64,000 nucleotides of DNA from Nostoc sp. UHCC 0926. Lineage in GTDB: Bacteria; Cyanobacteriota; Cyanobacteriia; Cyanobacteriales; Nostocaceae. Both the position numbers and the translations under genes were made by a program. Shown here piece after piece: positions 52,946-61,793 of this stretch. Under the pieces are notes generated by a model. It made no database searches. It was given only the letters and a program-made list of their open reading frames with translations, and was not told the DNA's origin. The stretch's first letter is position 1; every line of letters starts with the position of its first letter. The stretch is taken from the NCBI RefSeq assembly GCF_028623165.1, contig NZ_CP117768.1, positions 5,460,001 through 5,524,000 of the forward strand, given 5' to 3'.

Positions 52946-54649
52946 TTAAATCTCCAACAATGATGTAGAACGAACAGGGTGATACTGACTGTAATAATCG
53001 GAAGTTTGCAGCCCTTGAATTTTCAAATTTTGCACACGATACAAAAAGGCTGCACCAGTCATAATTTGATTAGCAACATCAACTACACCACGATTATTTG
53101 GTTCAGACAGGTAGGAACCGCGTACCCAGTCATTGAAACCGCCCATTGCCGGGCCACACCAAATTTGATAATCGACTTCTCTACCTTTTTCACCAGAACT
53201 AGACCAACGAGAAGATAATCCTAGATACCATCGGAAAATCAACGCCATTTTCAGTTTAGGATTATTAACTGCTTTCCCAAGTTTCTCAGGATTCTTTTGG
53301 GACAAATAAGCCGCAGTTCCTTCCCACACTTCAGCAATAGTTTTGCGAAAAACTTGTTTTTCTAATTTCTCTCTTTCTGCTAAAGGAATTTCTTCAATGG
53401 AATCATAAGCGCGATAGAGTTCAAATAATTTCTGCGCTCGCATGGGGAACATTGTACCCCGTTTGAGAACTTGTAATTTGACTCCCATTTCAAACATATC
53501 TGCTGCTGGGGCCATAATCATATCAGCCATTTCTGCTTGGGATAATAACTTTTTGGTATGTTCACAAGCCCCAGATTCAACGCATGATTGATTAATAGAA
53601 CCGGTCATTACATAAGCAGCACCCATCATAAAAGCTGCTAATGCTGATTGAGGTGTACCAATTCCCCCTGCTACGCCGATTCTAATGGGTGTTTGATAAT
53701 GATATTGCGCTTGGATTTCATCTCGCAAGGCAATAAGAGAAGGTAGCAAACAAACCAAGGGACGGTTATCTGTATGACCCCCAGAATCAGCTTCGACGGT
53801 AATATCATCAGCCATTGGAACTTTGGCTGCAAGAGTTGCTTGTAACTCGGAAATTAATCCTTGCTCAAGAAGTTCTTTGAGTATTCTGGCTGGTGCTGGT
53901 TGCAGAAATTTAGTCGCAACTTCTCGGCGAGAAATTTTGGCAATGACTTTATTTTTGATTTCAATTTGATTGGCGTTATTTAACCCCAATCCAGCAACAC
54001 GATAATAAACAATGTTGGGAGTCAAGTCGAGAAATGCAGATGCTTCTACTGTTCTTACTTGATATTTGAGGTATAAATCTACAGCCCGGCGTTCAATCCC
54101 AGGTTCATTAGGACTGTGAATTAAATTAAAGGCATAAGGCCCTTGAGGTAAAGCTTGTTGAATGCGATTTATGGCTGCTTCCAAACGGTCTGGAGTTAAA
54201 CCACCTGCACCAAAGGAACTCAAAATTTGCTCTTTTCCTAGTGCAATGACCATTTCTTCGGAAGCAATTCCACCAGCCATTGCGCCAGTAACATAAGCAT
54301 ATTTTACTCCATGAGAGGAGAGAAAATTGGGATCTCCAAATTGTTGAATGTGGATTGGCGCTGCAAATGTTAAGAGTTCTACTTGTGCTGTTGTGCCATT
54401 GTCACCAGGGGATAAATACCCCTCATTCGTGACACCGATTTTTCCGGCAACTTTCACGATGTAGCAGGGTTTATTTAATACCATCAATTTATCTTTGATG
54501 GTTTGTTTCTCAAAAGATACTGTTTCTAAAGAACCTTTCCAAACCTGGTTTTTGTTATAAGACCAAGCAGAGAAATTAAGGCCATTATCGTGTTTACTTA
54601 GTACCGTATCTACGGTTGTCACGGTAGTTATCCCTCGGATTACAAGCAA
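52946..54649 (-). CDS. hglA: PfaD-like enoyl reductase HglA
   Basis: A 567-residue flavoprotein of the PfaD/nitronate monooxygenase type. TIM-barrel and FMN parts visible: GAGGLTPDRLEAAI, PYAFNLIHSPNEP, EADSGGHTDNRPLV, IRIGVAGGIGTPQSALAAFM and GAAYVMTGSINQSCVESG. In PUFA-type synthases this stand-alone protein reduces the double bond made by the dehydratase, here giving saturated chains for heterocyst glycolipids. The symbol hglA follows the cluster order known in Nostocales. It ends 1 bp before hglB; a MITE fills the gap to hglC. Confidence 0.88.
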   Translation of the reverse strand: MLVIRGITTVTTVDTVLSKHDNGLNFSAWSYNKNQVWKGSLETVSFEKQTIKDKLMVLNKPCYIVKVAGKIGVTNEGYLSPGDNGTTAQVELLTFAAPIHIQQFGDPNFLSSHGVKYAYVTGAMAGGIASEEMVIALGKEQILSSFGAGGLTPDRLEAAINRIQQALPQGPYAFNLIHSPNEPGIERRAVDLYLKYQVRTVEASAFLDLTPNIVYYRVAGLGLNNANQIEIKNKVIAKISRREVATKFLQPAPARILKELLEQGLISELQATLAAKVPMADDITVEADSGGHTDNRPLVCLLPSLIALRDEIQAQYHYQTPIRIGVAGGIGTPQSALAAFMMGAAYVMTGSINQSCVESGACEHTKKLLSQAEMADMIMAPAADMFEMGVKLQVLKRGTMFPMRAQKLFELYRAYDSIEEIPLAEREKLEKQVFRKTIAEVWEGTAAYLSQKNPEKLGKAVNNPKLKMALIFRWYLGLSSRWSSSGEKGREVDYQIWCGPAMGGFNDWVRGSYLSEPNNRGVVDVANQIMTGAAFLYRVQNLKIQGLQTSDYYSQYHPVRSTSLLEI

Positions 54650-54681
54650 TGGATGATAAAGTTGAAGGAGTCTATATTTTC

Positions 54682-54823
54682 ATACCAATTCTCTATGAAG
54701 ATGCACGTAATAATTTTTAAACGAACCGCATTCGCGCAGCGTCTTGTTAGAGAAGGACGCGAAGGGCGCGAAGGAAGAGATAAGTTAAGAATTAGGCGGT
54801 GCAAGTTGAGAGAGAATTGGTAT
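54682..54823. repeat. 142-bp MITE, family with ATACCAATTC ends, copy 2, between hglC and hglA
   Basis: ATACCAATTCTCT at the left and AGAGAATTGGTAT at the right are exact 13-bp inverted repeats. The first 45 bp match the element at 40644. It starts 33 bp before the hglA start and ends 7 bp before the hglC stop (on the coding strand it follows the stop). Confidence 0.85.
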
Positions 54824-54829
54824 GAGATG

Positions 54830-57800
54830 TTAAGATTCTTCGTTAAGCAAGTTTTGGGCGCAAGCTAGTTGTAATTGAATAATTTCGCTCATTTGTTGAC
54901 TGTAATCTTGTCTAGCTTGTAAGAAGGCAGTGTGCGCTTTAGTTATCTTTGAATTATTAGCATTAAGTTTTTGATACTGTGTCTTATTTAAATCGAACAT
55001 GCTGATGATGCTACTAATTTTTTGAGTGATGACAGGTGGCGAAGAAAGAAGAATTTGCTGTCTAATTGCGCTTGACTCAGAAGATTGTAATTGTTCTCTC
55101 GGTTCAAAAACGTTATCAATGATATTTTTCGGTTTTACTTCTTCTGGCTGAGGCAAGATGTTAGGGGGATAACTTTCTTCTTGGGTTATTTGGTTGGAAG
55201 TATTAAGAGAATCTGTGATTTCAGATTGTTGGAAATTAGGTATCTTTGGATGCTGTATTTTGAAGACATCGCTCCTAAGATCCCCAGCGAAATCTTCCAC
55301 AAGTTTACGATTTTCGTCGCTCAAAATTGTAGCAGCGATCGCTTTTCCACCCAAGGTAACTGTTCTCAATGTTGCTTTCTTTGAATTAACAGTTTCTTGG
55401 GCTTTGCTGTACAACGGTGATAAATCCAAGTTCACCTGATGACTGAGTAGTTTTGCTAATGCTTTGACCATTGCAGCATGGTCATCCATTCCTCGACGAT
55501 TTAGAGAGACTGTGATATGTTCTTGGTTGCCGAGAATTTTATCAATCCATCGTGAACAGACATTACCTGCGCCTGCTTCTAAAAATATTTTGACTCCATC
55601 ACCGTAGACACGATTAACTAATTGCGGAAAATCAAGTTCTTGGCACAATCCTTTAGCAATATTGTGCGCGATGGTATCGCTATCAAGTGTAATTGGTTGA
55701 TAATCAGCGGCAGAGTAAAACACAATACCGGGCAGATTTTGGGATGGTAAGGTGTTTACCTTCTTGATTTCCTCGTACTGCGATCGCATCGCTTCACAAT
55801 GTATCACATGGTCGAAGGGAGCGGGGAAAGCGTTGCAACCTAAAGTTTGAATCACTCGCTTACAGGCTGCATCATCACCAGCGATTAATACTTCCTCTGG
55901 TGTGTTGATTTGAGTTAAGTAGACGCGATTCTCATGTTTCAGGCATTCTCTAATTTTGGATGGAGTCGCCATGAGAACATAAGTATTCCAAAAATTGTTG
56001 TTTGGTGAATCTGTTAATGCCCAATATTCACGCACAGCATTTTTCGGCCCAGATAACTTATCGCCAAACAGAGGTGATGAGTTTAAGGTATTACTTCCGC
56101 CCTCAAAATTACTCCAAACTCCTTGGGCAACCATCATGCTAGTTTCACCCAAGCTATACCCAAAAACGCATTGCGGCTTGACTTGAAAATCATCTCGGAA
56201 AATTGCTGTCATGTATCTAGCAAAGGCGATTTCACTTTCAAACATTGCCAGTGAATCATCTAACAATTGCTTTTCGAGAGTTTCTAGTTGCCTGGTTGTC
56301 AATTTAGGTAAACTTCTAGGATAAACCAACTTTTCAACATCGGCAGCCCGGTTGTAGAGATTGTTACTTTTTAAGTCCTCGAAGACTTTAGGAAATAAAC
56401 GGAATACACTGCGACCAATGCCAATATAAGAATTGACTGCTGCGGGGTAAACATAAGCAACTGCTCCAGTTTTACCCAATGGTTTTGCTGTAAAATAACT
56501 TCCAATTGGTGTTTGCCAATCTGTCCCTTTCTCAAAGGCATTATTTATACCTTTGCGAGCCGATTCAATTTCTTTGAGTAGTTCTTTTGTGTTACGTCCT
56601 GCGATTGATAAGACGTATTTTGGCTCAGAATGCTGCTCAAAGGTAGCGAATGTTTGGCTAGCGGTAGTTGCTAAAGAGGAACTAGTTTCGATGGAATTTT
56701 GGAAATGGTTCAGTAAATCGGGTATATTGGAGCGATCGCTAACTGCGATTGGAAACAAATGAAAAGGCATTTGTTGCAAATATCTGTTGTCACGCTCCTC
56801 TTGACTGGGTTCCTCCGATAAGATTAAATGGGCGTAACTCCCATCTATACCCATGCTATTAATTGCTGCTATTCTGCGTGTGCCGCCTTTATCCACAAAC
56901 CAAGGTCTTGATTCCATTGCCACATAGAAGGGACTATCTGACCATACTTGCGGTGTTTTGACACCAGACCATTTGGGTGTCGCAGGAATATACCTGTAAT
57001 AAAGACAGAGAGCAGTTTTGATTAAGCTAGCAATTCCTGATGCTGTATAGGTGTGGCCGATATTGGCTTTGACGCTGCCTAATGCACAGTGCAAACCATT
57101 GCCCACTTTCGGATAAGCTTGGAGTAAACCTGTGATTTCCGCTTCATCCTCCTGGGGAATGCCACTACCGAACACTTCTACATAATTAACATCTGTGGGT
57201 TGAATATCTGCCATCTCGAAAGCTTGTTTGCAGACATTACTGATAGCTGAAGCATCAGGTTTTACCAGAGCGTTACTTACAGTAGAATTACCTTGTGCAA
57301 AACTCATGGCATCAATTACTGCATAGATGCGTTCATTGTCTTCTTTAGCAGCTTCGTAGCGCTTGAGGACAACAGCACCCGCACCTTCGCCAACTGTCCA
57401 GCCATTAGCTTGTTGGTCAAAACTCAACGTATTGACACCCGTGTTAATTGGTGCAAATTGGTTGCGGAACAAGACATTTTCCACACCACCGGCTAAATCT
57501 ACCGCACCAACAACGACTGCATCAACTTCTCCCGTAGCGAGTAGCATTTGCCCCACTTCCAACGCTTTCAGGGCAGAATTTTCGCCAGCGCTGATGGTGA
57601 ATGCCGGGCCAGTGAAATTCCACAAAGCAGAAATCCGACTCGCCATGATGTTGGCGATGTGACTCACATATTCGCCGATTTCTACTGGTTGGTGAATGCT
57701 ATCTTTAACAATGGTTTCCAGTTGGGAAAGGTGTTCCGCAGGTAAAGATATGTCTTGGTTGAGTAAGCCGTCCTTAACTTGCCAAGATAAATTCCATCTT

Positions 57801-59578
57801 TGTTGTAGCTGATGCACAGAGAATTCTGTCTCAGCAGCGACAATAACTGCCACATTGCCACCCTCCTGTAGTTTCGCATCTTTCACGGCGCGATCGCTAA
57901 CCTTGAGGAGTAACAATTGTTGTGGGTTTAACTTTTCGATTTCATTTGGTGGGATTTTGCACGATAAAGTATCGATTTCAAAATCTTTGATATATGCCCC
58001 AACTGGTGATTTCCCGTCTGTTAAACCGTACTCTTTCAGGACATTTTCTTGATTTTCTATCCCATGCCATCTTTGAGGCGGTAGGGAAGTAAAATGCTGT
58101 GTTCCATCATAAATACTGCGTTCAAAAGCATCTAAACCATTGCAGTTACCAAAAAAGGCATCCATGCCGATAATGGCGACTTTCACAGGTGGAAGAGGTG
58201 CTGTTAATTCAACTGGTTGTGTTGTAGTTCCTTGTTCTAAAATCAGATGAGAATTAGTGCCGCCAAAACCAAAAGCGCTAATAGCAGCCCGTTTAATTGG
58301 TGCGTTATTATTAGGCCATGCTGTAGCTGTTCTAACAATTTTATCGGCGGAAATTGTACTTTTTTCTGATGTTAAAGGGTCAGAAACATTTATGGTTGGT
58401 GGAATTACACCATGAGACATACTCAAAATCACCTTAGTCAAGCCAACCATGCCCGCAGCAGTTAGCAAGTGACCAGTATTCGCCTTAGCAGAACCTACCA
58501 AAGGCACAGCTTGATTTTGACCAAAGAATGTTTCTATAGAGTTGAATTCGGTTGTATCTCCTAGTAATGTGCCAGTGGCATGACACTCTAGATAATCGAT
58601 GGTTTTGGGACTAAAGTTTGCCTCATTATAGGCTCGTTCAAAAGCTAAGACTTGTCCTTTAGGATTAGGGCTAAGTAAGTGTTTACCTTTGCCATCATTG
58701 GAGAGTCCATTACCGCAGATAGTAGCGAGAATATTATCACCATCTCTGACGGCATCAGAATATCTTTTCAGCATCACCATCCCAACACCATCGGCAGGAA
58801 TTAACCCTCTAGAAGATTTATCTAAGGGGCGACTGATGCCGTTTTCTGCATACCCTTGAACCCCGGAAAATAACATCCGCACGAATAGCGAATCTGCACA
58901 ACTGATGGCTCCAGCTAACATGACATCAGCTTTGTGTGACCATAAGTAATGAGATGCTAGTTTAATAGCATAAAATGATGATGAACAAGCAGCATCCAGA
59001 CATAAATTAATCTGGGACAATGAGAAGGCTTGAGCAATGATAGATGCTGGTAAACCAGATATCATCGCATTGTATAAAGAGGCTTTAGTTGCACTTGGGA
59101 CAGCTAAATCAAAGTCTTCATACTGCAAAAGTTCTCTGACAGCAGGAGTAATCGCTTGCTGGTAAATTGGAGAGAATAGTTGATTAGATAATTTTGTCGG
59201 AAATGACAAATTACCTAAAATTACGCCGCATTTTGCCAGGACATTTTGATTATCCCAATAACCACTTTGTACAATCGCTTGTTTGGCGGCATACAATGAC
59301 CATTTGAAGGTGTTATCTAAACTAGCAACAAATTCTGATGGTAGATTGTATTCAGAAGGATTAAACTGGAAGTTGCGGATGTATCCGCCTTTGAGGGAAT
59401 AGGTTTTGTCTGGTGTACCTTTAACTGGATTGTGAAAGATTGTCGGATCTACTCCGATTTCTTCGACTGTTGCAGAGGATGTTGAATCTTTTTGAGCAAT
59501 AATATTTTGCCAGAATTCTTCAGGGTTTTTAGCATCGGGGAATAGGCATGATAATCCGATGATGGCTATTTTTTCCAC
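54830..59578 (-). CDS. hglC: Ketosynthase/chain-length factor/acyltransferase HglC
   Basis: A 1582-residue PUFA-synthase-like protein (PfaC type). The first ketosynthase (1-450) is active: Cys198 in DAACSSSF, His333 in ECHATGT, His370 in NTGHLL. The second (about 465-925) is a chain-length-factor type: Glu666 stands in place of Cys (SAGENSAL) and the first His is lost (VFGSGIP). An acyltransferase follows (about 1040-1400; Ser1142 in GYSLGE, His in FDHVIHCEAM). The last 180 residues are a linker and a helical tail. It condenses acyl units on the ACPs of HglG. Long gaps with hairpins (59678-59735) and a MITE flank the gene. Confidence 0.92.
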   Translation of the reverse strand: MEKIAIIGLSCLFPDAKNPEEFWQNIIAQKDSTSSATVEEIGVDPTIFHNPVKGTPDKTYSLKGGYIRNFQFNPSEYNLPSEFVASLDNTFKWSLYAAKQAIVQSGYWDNQNVLAKCGVILGNLSFPTKLSNQLFSPIYQQAITPAVRELLQYEDFDLAVPSATKASLYNAMISGLPASIIAQAFSLSQINLCLDAACSSSFYAIKLASHYLWSHKADVMLAGAISCADSLFVRMLFSGVQGYAENGISRPLDKSSRGLIPADGVGMVMLKRYSDAVRDGDNILATICGNGLSNDGKGKHLLSPNPKGQVLAFERAYNEANFSPKTIDYLECHATGTLLGDTTEFNSIETFFGQNQAVPLVGSAKANTGHLLTAAGMVGLTKVILSMSHGVIPPTINVSDPLTSEKSTISADKIVRTATAWPNNNAPIKRAAISAFGFGGTNSHLILEQGTTTQPVELTAPLPPVKVAIIGMDAFFGNCNGLDAFERSIYDGTQHFTSLPPQRWHGIENQENVLKEYGLTDGKSPVGAYIKDFEIDTLSCKIPPNEIEKLNPQQLLLLKVSDRAVKDAKLQEGGNVAVIVAAETEFSVHQLQQRWNLSWQVKDGLLNQDISLPAEHLSQLETIVKDSIHQPVEIGEYVSHIANIMASRISALWNFTGPAFTISAGENSALKALEVGQMLLATGEVDAVVVGAVDLAGGVENVLFRNQFAPINTGVNTLSFDQQANGWTVGEGAGAVVLKRYEAAKEDNERIYAVIDAMSFAQGNSTVSNALVKPDASAISNVCKQAFEMADIQPTDVNYVEVFGSGIPQEDEAEITGLLQAYPKVGNGLHCALGSVKANIGHTYTASGIASLIKTALCLYYRYIPATPKWSGVKTPQVWSDSPFYVAMESRPWFVDKGGTRRIAAINSMGIDGSYAHLILSEEPSQEERDNRYLQQMPFHLFPIAVSDRSNIPDLLNHFQNSIETSSSLATTASQTFATFEQHSEPKYVLSIAGRNTKELLKEIESARKGINNAFEKGTDWQTPIGSYFTAKPLGKTGAVAYVYPAAVNSYIGIGRSVFRLFPKVFEDLKSNNLYNRAADVEKLVYPRSLPKLTTRQLETLEKQLLDDSLAMFESEIAFARYMTAIFRDDFQVKPQCVFGYSLGETSMMVAQGVWSNFEGGSNTLNSSPLFGDKLSGPKNAVREYWALTDSPNNNFWNTYVLMATPSKIRECLKHENRVYLTQINTPEEVLIAGDDAACKRVIQTLGCNAFPAPFDHVIHCEAMRSQYEEIKKVNTLPSQNLPGIVFYSAADYQPITLDSDTIAHNIAKGLCQELDFPQLVNRVYGDGVKIFLEAGAGNVCSRWIDKILGNQEHITVSLNRRGMDDHAAMVKALAKLLSHQVNLDLSPLYSKAQETVNSKKATLRTVTLGGKAIAATILSDENRKLVEDFAGDLRSDVFKIQHPKIPNFQQSEITDSLNTSNQITQEESYPPNILPQPEEVKPKNIIDNVFEPREQLQSSESSAIRQQILLSSPPVITQKISSIISMFDLNKTQYQKLNANNSKITKAHTAFLQARQDYSQQMSEIIQLQLACAQNLLNEES

Positions 59579-59794
59579 GATTTATATGCTCCGAGTTTGG
59601 GTATTAGGCAAGAGATAATTAAAAGGCAGGATTTACGCTGTTCCCCAAACTTTGAAGATGGAAACCTCTCTCCAAACCTCTCCCCTAAAAGGGGAGAGGC
59701 TTTGAATTCTCCCCCTTCCCTACGAGGGAAGGGGGCTGGGGGGTTAGGTTTCGCATTAGCTTTTCAACATGACGTGAAAAGTCAAGGAAGATTA
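59579..59794. other. hglD-hglC gap with two strong hairpins
   Basis: 216 bp. The hairpins are CCTCTCCCC/GGGGAGAGG at 59678-59699 and CCCCCTTCCC/GGGAAGGGGG at 59711-59735. Neither has a T-run on the coding-strand side, so processing or stability elements, or repeats, are more likely than terminators. Confidence 0.6.
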
Positions 59795-61522
59795 CTAGCT
59801 TCGGAGTAGTTTCATTGACCAAATGATGGCGTGGGCACCGAGCATTCGTGAGTATATTTTTCCTTGGCGGTCGTGTATGATGAAGTTAGCGATCGCACTA
59901 CTTGGTGTCTTAGCTATTACTTCACAAGAAACGTAAAAAGTTTCGTTATGTGGTATTGCTGCAAATTGTTCAAATTTTTCTACTTTTCCAGGTAAACAAC
60001 CTTCTTCATGAAAGTGTTGTGTCCAAACCCATAAGGCGTGCATACTCAAGTCAGTTGTATAAGGATTTACCCATTGGACAGGGAATTGTCCTTGTTGCTG
60101 GGCGCTGAGTTCTGGCCAAAGACATTCTGTTGTAATTTTTTCGGGACTGATGTTTAAAACTCTTTTAACTTCTTGAAAACCGGGGCCGTGAAATAATGTA
60201 GCCCCACCATTTTGGTAAAAATCTTTTCCGGTAGTGGTGATGATATTATCTTGTTCGAGATTGAGAGATTCATAGATGGGTGCATCTGGGATTTCACGCT
60301 GAAGATTAAGTTGAGCGCTAAAATGAAAATGGGTTTTTCCTTCTGGATTTTTACTCGAAATTTTGGCTTTAAGTTCGATTCTTTCAAGGTTAACTTTGGA
60401 AATTTCTTCTATTTCTAAAATATGTTCCTTAGCTAATGTCTCATTGAAAGTAATTCCCTTTAAAACTTTGAAATCTTGGTAATAAAACAACCGATAACCA
60501 GGATATAATTGTTCCGAAGCATTGATAATCCAGGTCATTGCACAAGTTGCGGGTAAAACCGGAGAACCAGCAATAGTATGATCGTGTAAAAATGGATTAG
60601 CCTCCAATGTCATTTGGCGACGAATCCGATAAGTTCGTAGTTCTGAATCTAACTCCGCCGCCATTGGAACGAGTGGGCTACCAATAACAACTTGTGCGGT
60701 TGCATGATTGGTATTATCCATTTCTTTAACGAGCATTTGTGCCCCAACTGCAATCGGAATTATTTCAATTTTTCGCTCTTGAAAAATCTTCTTTAATTCT
60801 GCTGTCACCATCCCACTGTCCCAAGCGCCCCAGTTGATAGCGACGACATGACATGAGGGATAGCTTTGCTTAAATATATGGGCTGATTTGTTCAGAATTT
60901 CATTAGCGATCGCATAATCAGATTGTCCAGGATTTCCGTAAAAGCCTGTTACTGAAGAAAACAAAACTAAATGCTGAAGTTCATTAGGGTTAACACAAGC
61001 CAGGAGGTTTTCTAATCCCTGAACTTTGGCAGTGTAAACTTTTTCAAAATCATCTTCTGTTTTCTTTTCAATTAACTTATCGGCTAGGTTTCCAGCACCG
61101 TGGATGATTCCGGTAATTGGGCCGAGATGTTGTACAGCATTGGCAAGTTTTTCTTGTAAAGCTTGCGTATCTGTAACATCGACGCTGATATATTCTGCTT
61201 TAGCTCCGGTTTTTTCAATTGCGGCTAGAGTCTTTTTAATTTCGCGGCTGGAGGTAATTTTGTTATATATTTTTTGTACATTCATGGGTGTGGGCTTCTC
61301 TCCTTGAGAAAGAAGATTTTCCATGATGCATTTTTTCAATGCGGATTCATCAGAGTTTTGAGCAAAATCTGGCTCGGTTTCTAATAGTTCGGAGCGACCG
61401 AGGAGGATGAATTTGCAGGGTTGCTGTTGGGCTAATCTGATAGTACACTCAGCCGTAATCCCTTTTGCACCGCCGCTCACGACAAAGACAGATGATGGAC
61501 TAAGCTGGGCTGTTTGTGTCAT
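59795..61522 (-). CDS. hglD: Ketoreductase (catalytic half) plus dehydratase, HglD
   Basis: A 575-residue protein. Residues 10-270 are the catalytic part of a polyketide ketoreductase: VVSGGAKGITAECTIRLA, IIHGAGNLADKLI, LFSSVTGFYGNPGQSDYAIA (Ser and Tyr). From about 285 on there is a double hotdog-type dehydratase with HDHTIAGSPVLPATCAM (His-x8-Pro) and FHGPGFQEVKRVL. The structural half of the reductase, normally joined in front, is at the end of HglG instead. It reduces beta-keto groups and removes water during chain building. The symbol follows cluster order. Confidence 0.88.
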   Translation of the reverse strand: MTQTAQLSPSSVFVVSGGAKGITAECTIRLAQQQPCKFILLGRSELLETEPDFAQNSDESALKKCIMENLLSQGEKPTPMNVQKIYNKITSSREIKKTLAAIEKTGAKAEYISVDVTDTQALQEKLANAVQHLGPITGIIHGAGNLADKLIEKKTEDDFEKVYTAKVQGLENLLACVNPNELQHLVLFSSVTGFYGNPGQSDYAIANEILNKSAHIFKQSYPSCHVVAINWGAWDSGMVTAELKKIFQERKIEIIPIAVGAQMLVKEMDNTNHATAQVVIGSPLVPMAAELDSELRTYRIRRQMTLEANPFLHDHTIAGSPVLPATCAMTWIINASEQLYPGYRLFYYQDFKVLKGITFNETLAKEHILEIEEISKVNLERIELKAKISSKNPEGKTHFHFSAQLNLQREIPDAPIYESLNLEQDNIITTTGKDFYQNGGATLFHGPGFQEVKRVLNISPEKITTECLWPELSAQQQGQFPVQWVNPYTTDLSMHALWVWTQHFHEEGCLPGKVEKFEQFAAIPHNETFYVSCEVIAKTPSSAIANFIIHDRQGKIYSRMLGAHAIIWSMKLLRS

Positions 61523-61793
61523 AAATCCTCGTGAATACCTGCATAAATTGGGTTTTTTGGATATACGAACCGCAAAGGGCGCAAAGGACGCAAAGGAAGA
61601 AAAATAAGCAATCTTGTAGTAAAAAGGAAGTAAAAAACATACTAATAGCAGCCCTAAAAAATTTGTGAAATTCTCTGTTTATCTTTTTTCTTCTCTACGA
61701 GACGCTGCGCGAATGCGCTCTTTGCGTCCTTTGCGGTTCGTTAAAAACAGGAATTTTCACAACTCAAATAAGACTGCTATATCAAAGAACTAA
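61523..61793. other. hglG-hglD gap with repeats
   Basis: 271 bp. Near hglD is ACGAACCGCAAAGGGCGCAA followed by AGGACGCAAAGGAAG (61564-61598), whose mirror image (GCGTCCTTTGCGGTTCGTT) lies at 61723-61742. The MITE at 61645-61780 covers the other half. Only 14 bp lie between it and the hglG stop. Confidence 0.6.
61645..61780. repeat. 136-bp MITE between hglG and hglD
   Basis: The left end ATAGCAGCCCTAAAAAATTT and the mirrored right end ATAGCAGTCTTATTTGAGTT agree at the outer bases; the similarity continues into TTGTGAAAWTYCTGTTT, giving about 36 bp of imperfect inverted repeat. No gene inside. Confidence 0.75.

Noticed and set aside
59678..59735. Intrinsic terminators between hglD and hglC
   Set aside because: Stems are strong but there is no T-run after them in the direction of the genes, and similar hairpins occur as dispersed repeats elsewhere (12990, 34830).
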